DNA of 64,000 bases from DATHBD01 sp035296325 (lineage in GTDB: Bacteria; Actinomycetota; Actinomycetes; Mycobacteriales; Micromonosporaceae). The translations under genes and the position numbers were made by a program. The notes under the pieces were generated by a model. That model ran no database searches, was not told the origin of the DNA, and saw only the letters and a list, made by a program, of their open reading frames with translations. How positions within the stretch are numbered: the stretch's first letter is position 1; every line of letters begins with the position of its first letter. The DNA is taken from positions 28,457 through 92,456 of the forward strand of contig DATHBD010000026.1 in NCBI GenBank assembly GCA_035296325.1, written 5' to 3'. This document shows positions 41,015 through 49,409 of this stretch, in pieces.

Positions 41015-42199
41015 GTGTCAGGCAACGTCATCGACATCGGCTTGATCTTTTTCGTCGTCGTTTTCGCGATCAGCGGCTACCGCCAGGGGTTCCTGGTCGC
41101 CCTGCTGTCGTTCGTCGGCCTCTTCGGCGGTGCCCTGCTCGGCCTGCGGGTCGGCCCGCTGGTTGCCCAGCGGTTCGAGAACGATCTCGGCCGAGTGATC
41201 GTGTCGTTGGTGGCGATCTTCGGTCTGGCCATCATCGGGCACGCCGTGGCCACCTTCATCGGGATCCGGCTGCGGTACGCGTTGCGCCGCCCTGGCCTGC
41301 GGCGCATCGACGACGCCGGTGGCGCGCTGGTCTCCGTGACGGCGGTGCTGCTCGTGGTCTGGCTGGCGGCGGCGCCGCTGGGATCGTCGTCCCTGCCGTG
41401 GCTGGCCCGGTCGGTGAGCAGCTCGGCGATTCTGGAGACGCTCGACCGGATGATGCCCCGGGAGGCGCGGACGCTCTCCCAGTCGCTGCGCGACACGGTC
41501 AACACCCGTGGGTTCCCCGAAGTCTTCGGCGGGCTGTCGCCCACCCGCGTGCGGGAGGTGGCCGCCCCGGACCCGGCGGTGGCCAACTCGCCGGTCGTGC
41601 AGAACGCCCGGAAGTCCGTTGCCAAGATCCTTGGTTCCGCGCCGAGCTGCTCGCGGCGCATCGAGGGCTCGGGCTTCGTGTACGCCCCTCAGCGGATCAT
41701 GACGAACGCCCACGTCGTCGCGGGCACCCGCCGGGTGGTGGTGGAGCTGAACGGAACCGAGCACAACGGCCGGGTGGTGATCTACGATCCGCAGCGCGAC
41801 CTGGCCGTGATCTACGTGCCCGGCCTGACCGCACCGGTGATGCCGTTCGCCCAGCGTCCGGCCGCCACCGGCACGAGCGCCGTGGTGACCGGATTTCCGC
41901 TGGACGGCCCCTACGATGCCCAGTCCGCGCGGATCCGGGACTCCCGGTCCATCACCGGCCCGGACATCTACGACTCCGCCCAGGTGACCCGGCAGATCTA
42001 CACCATCCGGGCGCTGGTCCGCAGCGGGAACTCGGGCGGTCCGCTGGTCGGCTCCGACGGCGCCGTACTCGGCGTGATCTTCGCGGCCGCCGCCGATGAT
42101 CCGGAGACCGGCTTTGCCGTCACCGCCGCCGAGGCGGCACCGGTCGCGTCCGCCGGGATCGCCCAGACCACGGCGACCGGCACCGGGAAGTGCGCCTAG
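41015..42199 (+). CDS. marP: Membrane-anchored periplasmic serine protease (MarP)
   Basis: The 394-residue protein starts at GTG 41015. Four membrane segments occupy residues about 5-120 in a CvpA-like arrangement (IGLIFFVVVFAISGYRQGFL and three more). The protease domain has the triad His (TNAHVVAG), Asp (RDLAVIYV) and Ser (SGNSGGPLVG). Cys in APSCSRRIEG and at the penultimate position (GKCA) match the disulfide of M. tuberculosis MarP (Rv3671c), which stabilises the protease and responds to oxidation. In M. tuberculosis MarP is needed for acid and oxidative-stress resistance through a peptidoglycan hydrolase. It is the last gene of the nth operon; 39 bp separate its stop from that of the convergent mycP. 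Confidence 0.95.
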   Translation: MSGNVIDIGLIFFVVVFAISGYRQGFLVALLSFVGLFGGALLGLRVGPLVAQRFENDLGRVIVSLVAIFGLAIIGHAVATFIGIRLRYALRRPGLRRIDDAGGALVSVTAVLLVVWLAAAPLGSSSLPWLARSVSSSAILETLDRMMPREARTLSQSLRDTVNTRGFPEVFGGLSPTRVREVAAPDPAVANSPVVQNARKSVAKILGSAPSCSRRIEGSGFVYAPQRIMTNAHVVAGTRRVVVELNGTEHNGRVVIYDPQRDLAVIYVPGLTAPVMPFAQRPAATGTSAVVTGFPLDGPYDAQSARIRDSRSITGPDIYDSAQVTRQIYTIRALVRSGNSGGPLVGSDGAVLGVIFAAAADDPETGFAVTAAEAAPVASAGIAQTTATGTGKCA

Positions 42200-42238
42200 G
42201 AGCTCGGCTCGACCGAGGACTGCGACCCTGACCCCAGG

Positions 42239-43669
42239 TCAGTCGACCGGCGACTGCGGCCCGCCGGATCCGGGCCATCGCCGTCGCAGCCGGCCCAGTC
42301 CGACCAGCAGCAGGATGGCGAGGACCACCGCGCCGGCCGCGAGCCCGGACGCCAGTCGCCATCGCGCCCACCCGTCCGTCCGCGCCGCTGCGGGCTGGTC
42401 CGCGCTGGCGGAGGGCTCGCCGGCCGGGTCGGACGGCGCTGGCTGGGCCGGGCCGGACGGCGTCGGCGGGAAAGGCGGCGTCGGCTGGGCAGGCGGCGTC
42501 GGGGCACGATCCGGCCCGGCGGGTGCCGCGCCGCCCACCAGAGGGTTGGCGCCAACCTCGGCCACCGGCCAGGTCAGGGCGCCGACCGGGTTCACCTCGC
42601 CGTACCCGTACCGGTCGTCGCGGCCGTCGACGCCGAGGTCCCGTGCGGTGTGGACCAGCCGATTGATCACGTTGGCGGCGCTCATCGTGGGCCAACGGGA
42701 CCGGATCAGCGCCGCCGTCGCGGTGACCAGCGGAGCGGCGAAGCTGGTGCCCTGCACGCGCCAGTACCCGCCCGGCCGGGCCCCGAGGAGGTTCGCCCCC
42801 GGCGCGGTGAGCACGGTCTGCGGCCCGGTGAGCGAGCCGGGCCACAAATGCTTGGCCGCGCCGCCCGAGCCGCTGGCGGACTCGGTCTCTTCGCCCTCGG
42901 CGGTCGCACCTCTGGGTGCTTCCCGGTCGTTGTCGGCGGTCGCCCGATCCGCCGCGCCGGCGCCGGGCGCCGCGGCGTCCGCCGGGCCGGCCGCGAGTCC
43001 GGCGACGGCGACCACGCCGAGTTCGCGGGCCGGGTACCAGACCCGGTCGGAGCCGGATGGGTCGACGCCGCTGTTGCCGGTGCACGCGATCACGACGACG
43101 TTGCGGGACCCGGCGTAGCGCAGCGCCGCCGCGACCTCCGCGCTGCGGGCCGCGCCGCCGAGGGACATGTTCACCACCGAGGCGCCCTGGTCGACGGCCC
43201 ACCGCAGACCACGGGCCACCACGGCGGCATCGTCGTACTTGTTGCCGGTGTCCAGGACGCGGACCGGCAGGATCCGCGCCCGCGGGGCGATCCCGACGGC
43301 GCCGGTACTGTCGTCGGCCCGCCCTGCGATGAGCGCTGCCACGCTCGTACCGTGGCCCACCGGGTCGGCCCTGCCGTCCTTCGTGGTGCCGTCGACCAGG
43401 TCGATGCCGGGCAGCACCTGACCGGCGAGATCCGGGTGGCTGGCATCGACGCCGGAGTCGAGTACCGCGACGGTGACGCCGGCGCCGTCGGCGTACTGCC
43501 AGGCGGTCGCCATGTCCAGCGCCGCGAGTTGCCACTGGTCGCTGCGGGTGGGTTCCGCTGCGCTGGCCGCCGCCGGGCTGACCAGCAGTGCGGCGAGCGT
43601 GGACAGAGTGAGGGTGGCCATCGCCGCGATTCGGCGAATCTCGCGTTGCGGTACCACGATGCCAGCCAT
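42239..43669 (-). CDS. mycP: Mycosin (subtilisin-like protease of type VII secretion)
   Basis: The 476-residue protein starts at ATG 43669 with a signal peptide (MAGIVVPQREIRRIAAMA, cleavage near ASAAEP). The S8 triad is Asp (VAVLDSGVDASHPDL), His (GHGTSVAALIAG) and Ser (GTSFAAPLVTA), with the oxyanion Asn in CTGNSG. An insertion loop rich in Ala/Glu/Asp (about residues 225-270) occurs where mycosins often carry loops. A Pro-rich stretch and one C-terminal membrane anchor (LASGLAAGAVVLAILLLVGL) complete the mycosin layout. It stabilises the ESX membrane complex and cleaves substrates. eccC lies 42 bp upstream on the same strand. Confidence 0.93.
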   Translation of the reverse strand: MAGIVVPQREIRRIAAMATLTLSTLAALLVSPAAASAAEPTRSDQWQLAALDMATAWQYADGAGVTVAVLDSGVDASHPDLAGQVLPGIDLVDGTTKDGRADPVGHGTSVAALIAGRADDSTGAVGIAPRARILPVRVLDTGNKYDDAAVVARGLRWAVDQGASVVNMSLGGAARSAEVAAALRYAGSRNVVVIACTGNSGVDPSGSDRVWYPARELGVVAVAGLAAGPADAAAPGAGAADRATADNDREAPRGATAEGEETESASGSGGAAKHLWPGSLTGPQTVLTAPGANLLGARPGGYWRVQGTSFAAPLVTATAALIRSRWPTMSAANVINRLVHTARDLGVDGRDDRYGYGEVNPVGALTWPVAEVGANPLVGGAAPAGPDRAPTPPAQPTPPFPPTPSGPAQPAPSDPAGEPSASADQPAAARTDGWARWRLASGLAAGAVVLAILLLVGLGRLRRRWPGSGGPQSPVD

Positions 43670-43711
43670 TCTGCCGGTTTGGGCCGGTATGAGAAGTCAG
43701 AACCGACAGTG

Positions 43712-46700
43712 TCAGGCCGGCGGGGCATGCGCGAGCTGAACCAGCCGCGCACCCTCCTTCCGAGTGACCAGCCACCCCCGGCCGGGTGGCAACATCGATG
43801 GCCGCACATTACCCAGCAACGCGCCCTCCTCGCGATCCCCGGACATCACCAGCCCCGGCGAGGAGAGCTCGCGTAGCTGCTGCATCAAGGGCTCGTACAA
43901 CGCCCGGCCCGCGCCGCCGCTGCGGCGGGTGACGATCATGTGCAGGCCGATGTCGCGGGCCTGGGGTAGGTACTCCAGCAGGGGCAGCAGCGGATTGCCC
44001 GGCCCGGTGGCGACCAGGTCGTAGTCGTCCACCAGCACGAAGCACTCCGGCCCGCTCCACCAGGATCGGGACCGCAGCTCGTCCGGCGTGACGTCGGGGC
44101 CGGGGAGCCGCCGCTGCATGTACCCGGCCACGGACTGGATCAGGTCCTGGGTCTGCGTCGCGGCGGTGCCGTAGCCGATCAGGTGCTCGGTCCGCACCGA
44201 CCCGAGCAGGCTTCGCCGGTAGTCGACCAGGATGATCCGGGCCTGCTCGGGGTTGAACCGCCGGGTGATGGTCGCGGCGAGGCTGCGCAGGAACGTCGAC
44301 TTGCCGCACTCGGCGTCGCCGAAGAGCAGGAAATGTGGCTCCGCCGTGAAGTCCACCCGGACCGGTGCCAGGTCGGCTTCCGCGATGCCGATCGGCAGGG
44401 CCAGCGGGTTGGCGTCCCGATCCGCGTCGATCACCGGGTACGCCAGGTGCAGCGGCAGCATCCGGACCGACGGCGCGGGCGGGCCCGGCCACGCCACGGC
44501 CACCGCCTTGACCAGGTCGGCCGGTTCCCCGGCGCCCAGCCGTGGCTGCGCCACGAGGAAGTGCAGCGACTCGGCGGTGACCCCGCGGCCGGGAGCCCGC
44601 TCCGGCACGTTGGCCGCGGCCCGGCGGGAGACCAGCGAGTCGCTCGGGTCGCCGAGGCGCAGCTCCAGCCGGGAGCCGAAGAGGTCGCGCACCGCCGGGC
44701 GGAAGTCCATCCAGCGGGAGCTGGCGGCCACCAGGTGGACGCCGTAGGACAGTCCGCGGCCGGCCAGGTCGGTCACCACCGGCTCCAGGTCGTCGAACTC
44801 GCCGCGCAGGGTGGACCAGCCGTCGATCACCAGGAAGACGTCGCCCCACCGGTCGTCGGCGACCGCGCTCACCGTGGCGCCGGCCGCGGTGGCCGCGCGG
44901 CGCTTGCGGTAGGTGGCCATGCTGTCCACGCCCAGCGCGGCGAAGCGCCGCTCCCGTTCAGCGAGCAGCGTGGAGATCTCCCCGACGGTACGGCGGACCG
45001 CAGCCACGTCCAGGCGGCCGGCCACGCCGCCCACGTGCGGGAGCTCGCGCATCGCCGCGAGCTGCCCACCGCCGAAGTCGAGGCAGTACACCTGGGCCTG
45101 CACCGGCGTGTGGGTGAGTGCGATCCCGGCGATGATCGAGCGCAGCGCGGTTGACTTGCCGCTCTGCGGCCCGCCGACCACCGCCACGTGCCCCGCTCCG
45201 CCGTCCAGTTGCAGCCAGAGCAGGTCGCGGCGCTGCTCGAACGGCTTGTCGACAAGCGCCACCGGCACCCGCAACGCACCTCGCAGCTGCGGGGTGGCCA
45301 CGGCCAGCCCGCGGACCGGGTCGGCGACCAGCGGGCCGAGCAGTTCATCCAGCCCGGTCGAGGTACCCAGCGGGGGCAGCCAGACCCGATGGGCCGGCAC
45401 GCCCTGCCCGGTCAGGCGGTCCACCAGGATGTCCAGGACACTCTCGCCCTGCGCGGCGGCCTCGGTGCTGTCGGCGGCCGGCCGCTGCGGCGTGGGCACC
45501 GGCTGCTCCAGCGCCGGGGTGTAGTGCGTGGTGTAGTCGACCACCCGCCGGCCCTCGCCGCGCCCGTCCACAGCGGCGAGTTCGCTGGGCCGGCGATACG
45601 CCCCGGAGACGTATGCCGCCTTGAACCGCACCAGCGGCTCGGTGCCGGACTTGAGGTACCCGTGCCCGGGGGAGCGGGGCAGGCGGTACGCGTCCGGCAC
45701 CCCGAGCACTGTGCGCGACTCCAGCTCGGAGAAGGTCCGCAGGCCGATCCGGTAGGACAGGTGGGTGTCCAGACCGCGCAGCCGGCCCTCCTCCAGGCGC
45801 TGCGACGCCAGCAGCAGGTGCACGCCGAGGGAGCGGCCGACCCGCCCGATCTGCACGAAGAGGTCGATGAAGTCAGGCTTGGCGGAGAGCAGCTCGGAGA
45901 ACTCATCGCAGATCATCAACAGGCTGGGCAGCGCGGCGAGGGCGGCGCCGCCGGCACGCGCCTTCTCGTAGTCGCGTACCGACGCGACGTTGCCGCTGCG
46001 GCGCAGCAGCTCCTGCCGCCGGACCAACTCGCCGTTGATCGCGTCGGTCATCCGGTCGACCATCGGCAGTTCGTCCTGCAGGTTGGTGATCACGGCGGCG
46101 ACGTGCGGCAGCCGGTCCAGCGACGCGAACGTCGCACCGCCCTTGAAGTCGATCAGCACGAAGTTGAGCGTCTCCGAGCTGTGCGTCGCCGCCAGGGCGA
46201 GCACCAGGGTGCGGAGCAGCTCCGACTTGCCCGACCCGGTGGCGCCGATGAGCAGGCCGTGCGGGCCCATGCCGTCCTGCGCGGACTCCTTGAGGTCCAG
46301 CTCGACCGGCTGGCCGTCGGCATCCAGCCCGACCGGGACCCGGAGGCGGTCGCGGTGCGGGCGCGGCGCCCAGGAGCGGTACACATCGAGGCGGTACGGG
46401 TCGCCGAGCGCGAGCAGCTCGGGCAGCCCGAGTTCGCGGCTCATCGGCGCGTCGCCGGTCTGCGCCATGGCGGCCAGTCGCAGCGGGGCCAGCCGCCGCG
46501 CCAGCGCTTCCACCTCGGCCCGGCTCAGCGAGTCCGCCGTGCCCACGGCGTCCTCGCCGTCGGCCGCGGTGGTGGACAGCCGCCGACCGGGCCCGGTGGG
46601 ATCCAGCACCAGCATCGTGCGGTCCAGCAGGCGCGGGGGACTGGCGTCCAGATCGACCAGCGTCACGCCGTCGATGCCGCCGTCGGTGGCCAGGTGCCGG

Positions 46701-47710
46701 CTGCCGATCCGGTCGCCGCCATCGAAGATGACGACGATGTGCGGCGAGGCCGCGGTGACCGACACCGGGTTGAACCTGGCCCGGTTGCCGAGCAGGTCGT
46801 CGAGGCGGGTCTCCAGCTCGTGGGCACTGGTGGCGAGCAGTCGGACGCCGCCCACCGCGTCGGTTCTGGTGGGGTGCACGCAGTGCGGGAGCCACTTGAT
46901 CCACTCCCACTCCTGGCGCCGCTCCGGGGCGGCGCAGACCGCGATGAGCAGATTGTCCGGTGCGTGGAAGACCGCCAGCTGCGCGACGATCGCCCGGACC
47001 AGCCCGCGCGCCGGTTCGCCGGCACCCGGCTCGGCTCCGGCGCCGGCGCCGCGGATGAAGAGCTGCGCGAAGCCGCGCATCGACACCGCCACCGGCAGGT
47101 CGCTGACGACCGAGTACGCGTCCAGGAATCGGCGCAGCGCGCCGGCGGTCATCGGCTCCAACTCGTCCAGCGGTCGGGTCACCGGCGGCACCAGCGGCGT
47201 GGCCAGGGTATGCGGGCCGACCGCCACCCGCACGATGCCGAAGTCGGCGTCGGCGGGCCGGCGCTCCCAGAGTCGGTGGCTGGCGACCGTGGACCAGAGC
47301 TGTGCCGGGTCGGGATGGCGGTAGTAGAGCCCGGTGCGCTGGCGGGCGGCGGTGTCCCGGACCCGCCGCCGCAGCCCGGCCAGGTGACGCAGGTACTCGC
47401 GCCGGGCCGCCATCATCTCGGCCTTGCGGGGCTGGCCGCCCCATCCGTTGCCCATCGAGCCGGCGAGCATGGCGAGCATCGAGACGCCGAAGATGCCGCC
47501 GATCACGTACGAGTACGCGCCGCCCTCCCGGCCGGCGAAGAGCAGAGCGGTGGCCACGGTGCCGGTGAGGATCGGCAGCACCTGGAACAGCTGACCCCAC
47601 CGCGAGCCGGTCTCCTCCGGGATCTCCGGCGGCGCATCGACGACCAGCTCACCGGTCGGGATCTCGGGCGCCGCCCGACGGGCCGGCCGCTTCACCACCA
47701 CGGTGGTCAC
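43712..47710 (-). CDS. eccC: Type VII secretion ATPase EccC (fused, three FtsK/SpoIIIE domains)
   Basis: The 1332-residue protein starts at GTG 47710; the frame upstream is open but has no wall-side features. Two membrane segments lie near the N-terminus (FQVLPILTGTVATALLF, YVIGGIFGVSMLAMLAG). Three ATPase domains follow with Walker A motifs GATGSGKSE (domain 1), GGPQSGKST (domain 2) and GDAECGKST (domain 3). Walker B-like segments are LLMICDEFSELL, VFLVIDGW and CFVLVDDYD. Domain 3 binds the secretion signal of EsxB-type substrates in studied systems. Length matches one-piece EccC rather than the split EccCa/EccCb of ESX-1. It powers export of WXG100 proteins. Confidence 0.95.
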   Translation of the reverse strand: MTTVVVKRPARRAAPEIPTGELVVDAPPEIPEETGSRWGQLFQVLPILTGTVATALLFAGREGGAYSYVIGGIFGVSMLAMLAGSMGNGWGGQPRKAEMMAARREYLRHLAGLRRRVRDTAARQRTGLYYRHPDPAQLWSTVASHRLWERRPADADFGIVRVAVGPHTLATPLVPPVTRPLDELEPMTAGALRRFLDAYSVVSDLPVAVSMRGFAQLFIRGAGAGAEPGAGEPARGLVRAIVAQLAVFHAPDNLLIAVCAAPERRQEWEWIKWLPHCVHPTRTDAVGGVRLLATSAHELETRLDDLLGNRARFNPVSVTAASPHIVVIFDGGDRIGSRHLATDGGIDGVTLVDLDASPPRLLDRTMLVLDPTGPGRRLSTTAADGEDAVGTADSLSRAEVEALARRLAPLRLAAMAQTGDAPMSRELGLPELLALGDPYRLDVYRSWAPRPHRDRLRVPVGLDADGQPVELDLKESAQDGMGPHGLLIGATGSGKSELLRTLVLALAATHSSETLNFVLIDFKGGATFASLDRLPHVAAVITNLQDELPMVDRMTDAINGELVRRQELLRRSGNVASVRDYEKARAGGAALAALPSLLMICDEFSELLSAKPDFIDLFVQIGRVGRSLGVHLLLASQRLEEGRLRGLDTHLSYRIGLRTFSELESRTVLGVPDAYRLPRSPGHGYLKSGTEPLVRFKAAYVSGAYRRPSELAAVDGRGEGRRVVDYTTHYTPALEQPVPTPQRPAADSTEAAAQGESVLDILVDRLTGQGVPAHRVWLPPLGTSTGLDELLGPLVADPVRGLAVATPQLRGALRVPVALVDKPFEQRRDLLWLQLDGGAGHVAVVGGPQSGKSTALRSIIAGIALTHTPVQAQVYCLDFGGGQLAAMRELPHVGGVAGRLDVAAVRRTVGEISTLLAERERRFAALGVDSMATYRKRRAATAAGATVSAVADDRWGDVFLVIDGWSTLRGEFDDLEPVVTDLAGRGLSYGVHLVAASSRWMDFRPAVRDLFGSRLELRLGDPSDSLVSRRAAANVPERAPGRGVTAESLHFLVAQPRLGAGEPADLVKAVAVAWPGPPAPSVRMLPLHLAYPVIDADRDANPLALPIGIAEADLAPVRVDFTAEPHFLLFGDAECGKSTFLRSLAATITRRFNPEQARIILVDYRRSLLGSVRTEHLIGYGTAATQTQDLIQSVAGYMQRRLPGPDVTPDELRSRSWWSGPECFVLVDDYDLVATGPGNPLLPLLEYLPQARDIGLHMIVTRRSGGAGRALYEPLMQQLRELSSPGLVMSGDREEGALLGNVRPSMLPPGRGWLVTRKEGARLVQLAHAPPA

Positions 47711-47856
47711 CGGTCCGCCCGGGGCACTGCAAGCCACCTCACGACGGTCGATGCTATTGGGTGGCGGCCCGCAGCCGCAGACCCTTCGGTCGCGGATCGG
47801 GGTCACACCGCTACCCGGGGTCCCCGGACGGGGCGCGACCGTGGTACCCATGTCCG

Positions 47857-49257
47857 GTGCCCGCCCCCTCGACCGGTCTGTCCCGGGTCACTGTCAGCTC
47901 GCCCCAGCGGCGGGTGGACGTCGCTCTGCCGCACGGCGTGCCCCTCGCTGAGCTGCTGCCCGAGATCCTGCGCCATGCCGGCGAAGGGCTCGCCGACGAC
48001 GGTGAGCAGCACGGGGGCTGGCTGCTCCGGCGCGCTGACGGGACGGCGCTGTCGCCGGCCTCCGGGCTCGCCGCCCAGGAGGTGCGCGACGGTGCGGTGC
48101 TCAACCTGGTGCCGGCCCGTGCGTCGTGGCCGGAACTTGAGTACGACGACGTGGTCGAGGCGATCGCCTCCGGGGCGCGCCGCCACGGCGTCGGCTGGAG
48201 TCCGCGGGCGAGCCGGATCACCGGCGTGGTCGGGGCCGGCGTCATCCTCGCCCTCGGCCTGATCGCCGTGCTCCGGTCCGGACCGGCCTGGACCGGCCCG
48301 GGATTGGCCGCGCTCGCCGTCGCGGCCGTGCTGACCATCGTCGGGGTGCTCGCCGCCCGGGCGTACGGCGACGCGGCGGTGGGTGCCGCCCTGGCGACGT
48401 ACGCCTTGCCGTACGCGTTCGTGGGTGGGCTCCTGGTGCTGGCGCCGGACCGGCCGTTGACCGGGATGCCGGCCGGGGACCTGAGTTCCTGCCTGCTCAC
48501 CGGCGCGGTGGCGCTGCTGCTGTGCAGCGTGGTGGCCGCGGTCGGGGTGGCGTACGCACTGCGGGTCTTCGTCGCCGGCGGAAGTGCCGGCGCGCTGGGC
48601 GGCGCCGCGGTGCTGCTGTCCTTCGCGACGGCCGGGTCCGGCGCCGCAGCGGTGCTGCTCACGCTGCTGGTCACCGGCGTGGCCGCGATCCCGCTGCTGG
48701 CCATCCGCTTCGGCAAGCTGCCGCTGCCGGTGCTGACGCTGCCGACCGACCTCGCCGGCAGTGTCGAAAGTCTGGAACCCGGGCCGGACCGCGCCCGCGT
48801 CGCCGCCGCGGTGGCCCGCACCGACGAGATGCTCACCGGGCTGCTGACCGGGCTGGCCGTGCTGGCCGGCGCCGCTGCGCCGGTGCTGGCCGGGGCCGGT
48901 CTGGCCGGGCCGTTGCTGGTCGGCGTCGCCGCGACGGCGTTCCTGCTGCGCGCCCGGCTTTTCGTGACCGTGCGGCAGCGGCTGCCGCTACTGGCCGCGG
49001 GCGTGGCCGGGTTCGCCGTGCTGGGTCTGGGCCGGGCGCTGACCGGTGCCGGCGTCGGCAACCTCGGCATCGCGCTCGGTGCGGCGGCGGCCGGGCTGGT
49101 GGTCGCGCTGGCCGGAGCGCGGTACGCCACCCGGGCGCCGTCGCCGTACCTCGGGCGGGCGGCCGATGTGCTGGACGCACTCTGCGTGGTGGCGACCGTC
49201 CCGGTCGCGTGCGCCGTACTCGGCCTGTACTCCATGGTTCAGCAAATCGGCGGATAG
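47857..49257 (+). CDS. eccD: Type VII secretion integral membrane protein EccD
   Basis: The 466-residue protein starts at GTG 47857. A cytosolic ubiquitin-like (YukD) domain covers about residues 8-90 (LSRVTVSSPQRRVDVALPHG, VRDGAVLNLVP). About eleven hydrophobic membrane segments follow, from ITGVVGAGVILALGLIAVL to VLDALCVVATVPVACAVLGL. EccD forms the membrane core of the ESX pore with EccB, EccC and EccE. It is divergent from eccC with 146 bp between starts, too short to hide an esx gene. A possible regulatory palindrome for the next gene begins 5 bases after the stop. Confidence 0.92.
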   Translation: MPAPSTGLSRVTVSSPQRRVDVALPHGVPLAELLPEILRHAGEGLADDGEQHGGWLLRRADGTALSPASGLAAQEVRDGAVLNLVPARASWPELEYDDVVEAIASGARRHGVGWSPRASRITGVVGAGVILALGLIAVLRSGPAWTGPGLAALAVAAVLTIVGVLAARAYGDAAVGAALATYALPYAFVGGLLVLAPDRPLTGMPAGDLSSCLLTGAVALLLCSVVAAVGVAYALRVFVAGGSAGALGGAAVLLSFATAGSGAAAVLLTLLVTGVAAIPLLAIRFGKLPLPVLTLPTDLAGSVESLEPGPDRARVAAAVARTDEMLTGLLTGLAVLAGAAAPVLAGAGLAGPLLVGVAATAFLLRARLFVTVRQRLPLLAAGVAGFAVLGLGRALTGAGVGNLGIALGAAAAGLVVALAGARYATRAPSPYLGRAADVLDALCVVATVPVACAVLGLYSMVQQIGG

Positions 49258-49261
49258 CAAT

Positions 49262-49279
49262 GTAAGCGCTTTCTTGACA
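49262..49279 (+). promoter_or_regulatory. LacI-type operator overlapping a -35-like box upstream of the GH2 gene
   Basis: GTAAGCGCTTTC (49262-49273) is built on the perfect dyad AAGCGCTT, the core of many actinobacterial LacI-family sugar-repressor sites. TTGACA, a consensus -35 element, follows at 49274-49279. No good -10 was found at the normal distance, so the transcription start is uncertain. Binding here would block the GH2 promoter. Confidence 0.45.
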
Positions 49280-49409
49280 CACTCGGAGGCGCCCGACGAG
49301 ACTGTCCCGACGCCGGTGCATGTAATGATGTCGATGACTGGGTATGCGTGTCGCCGGTGCCAGACCGCCGACCACCGGCCCTCCGCCGCTGAGTTAGGAA
49401 ATGCTGGTT

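Noticed and set aside
47711..47856. A hidden WXG100 (EsxA/B) gene between eccC and eccD
   Set aside because: 146 bp is too short for a roughly 95-residue protein, and no WxG pattern appears in any frame.
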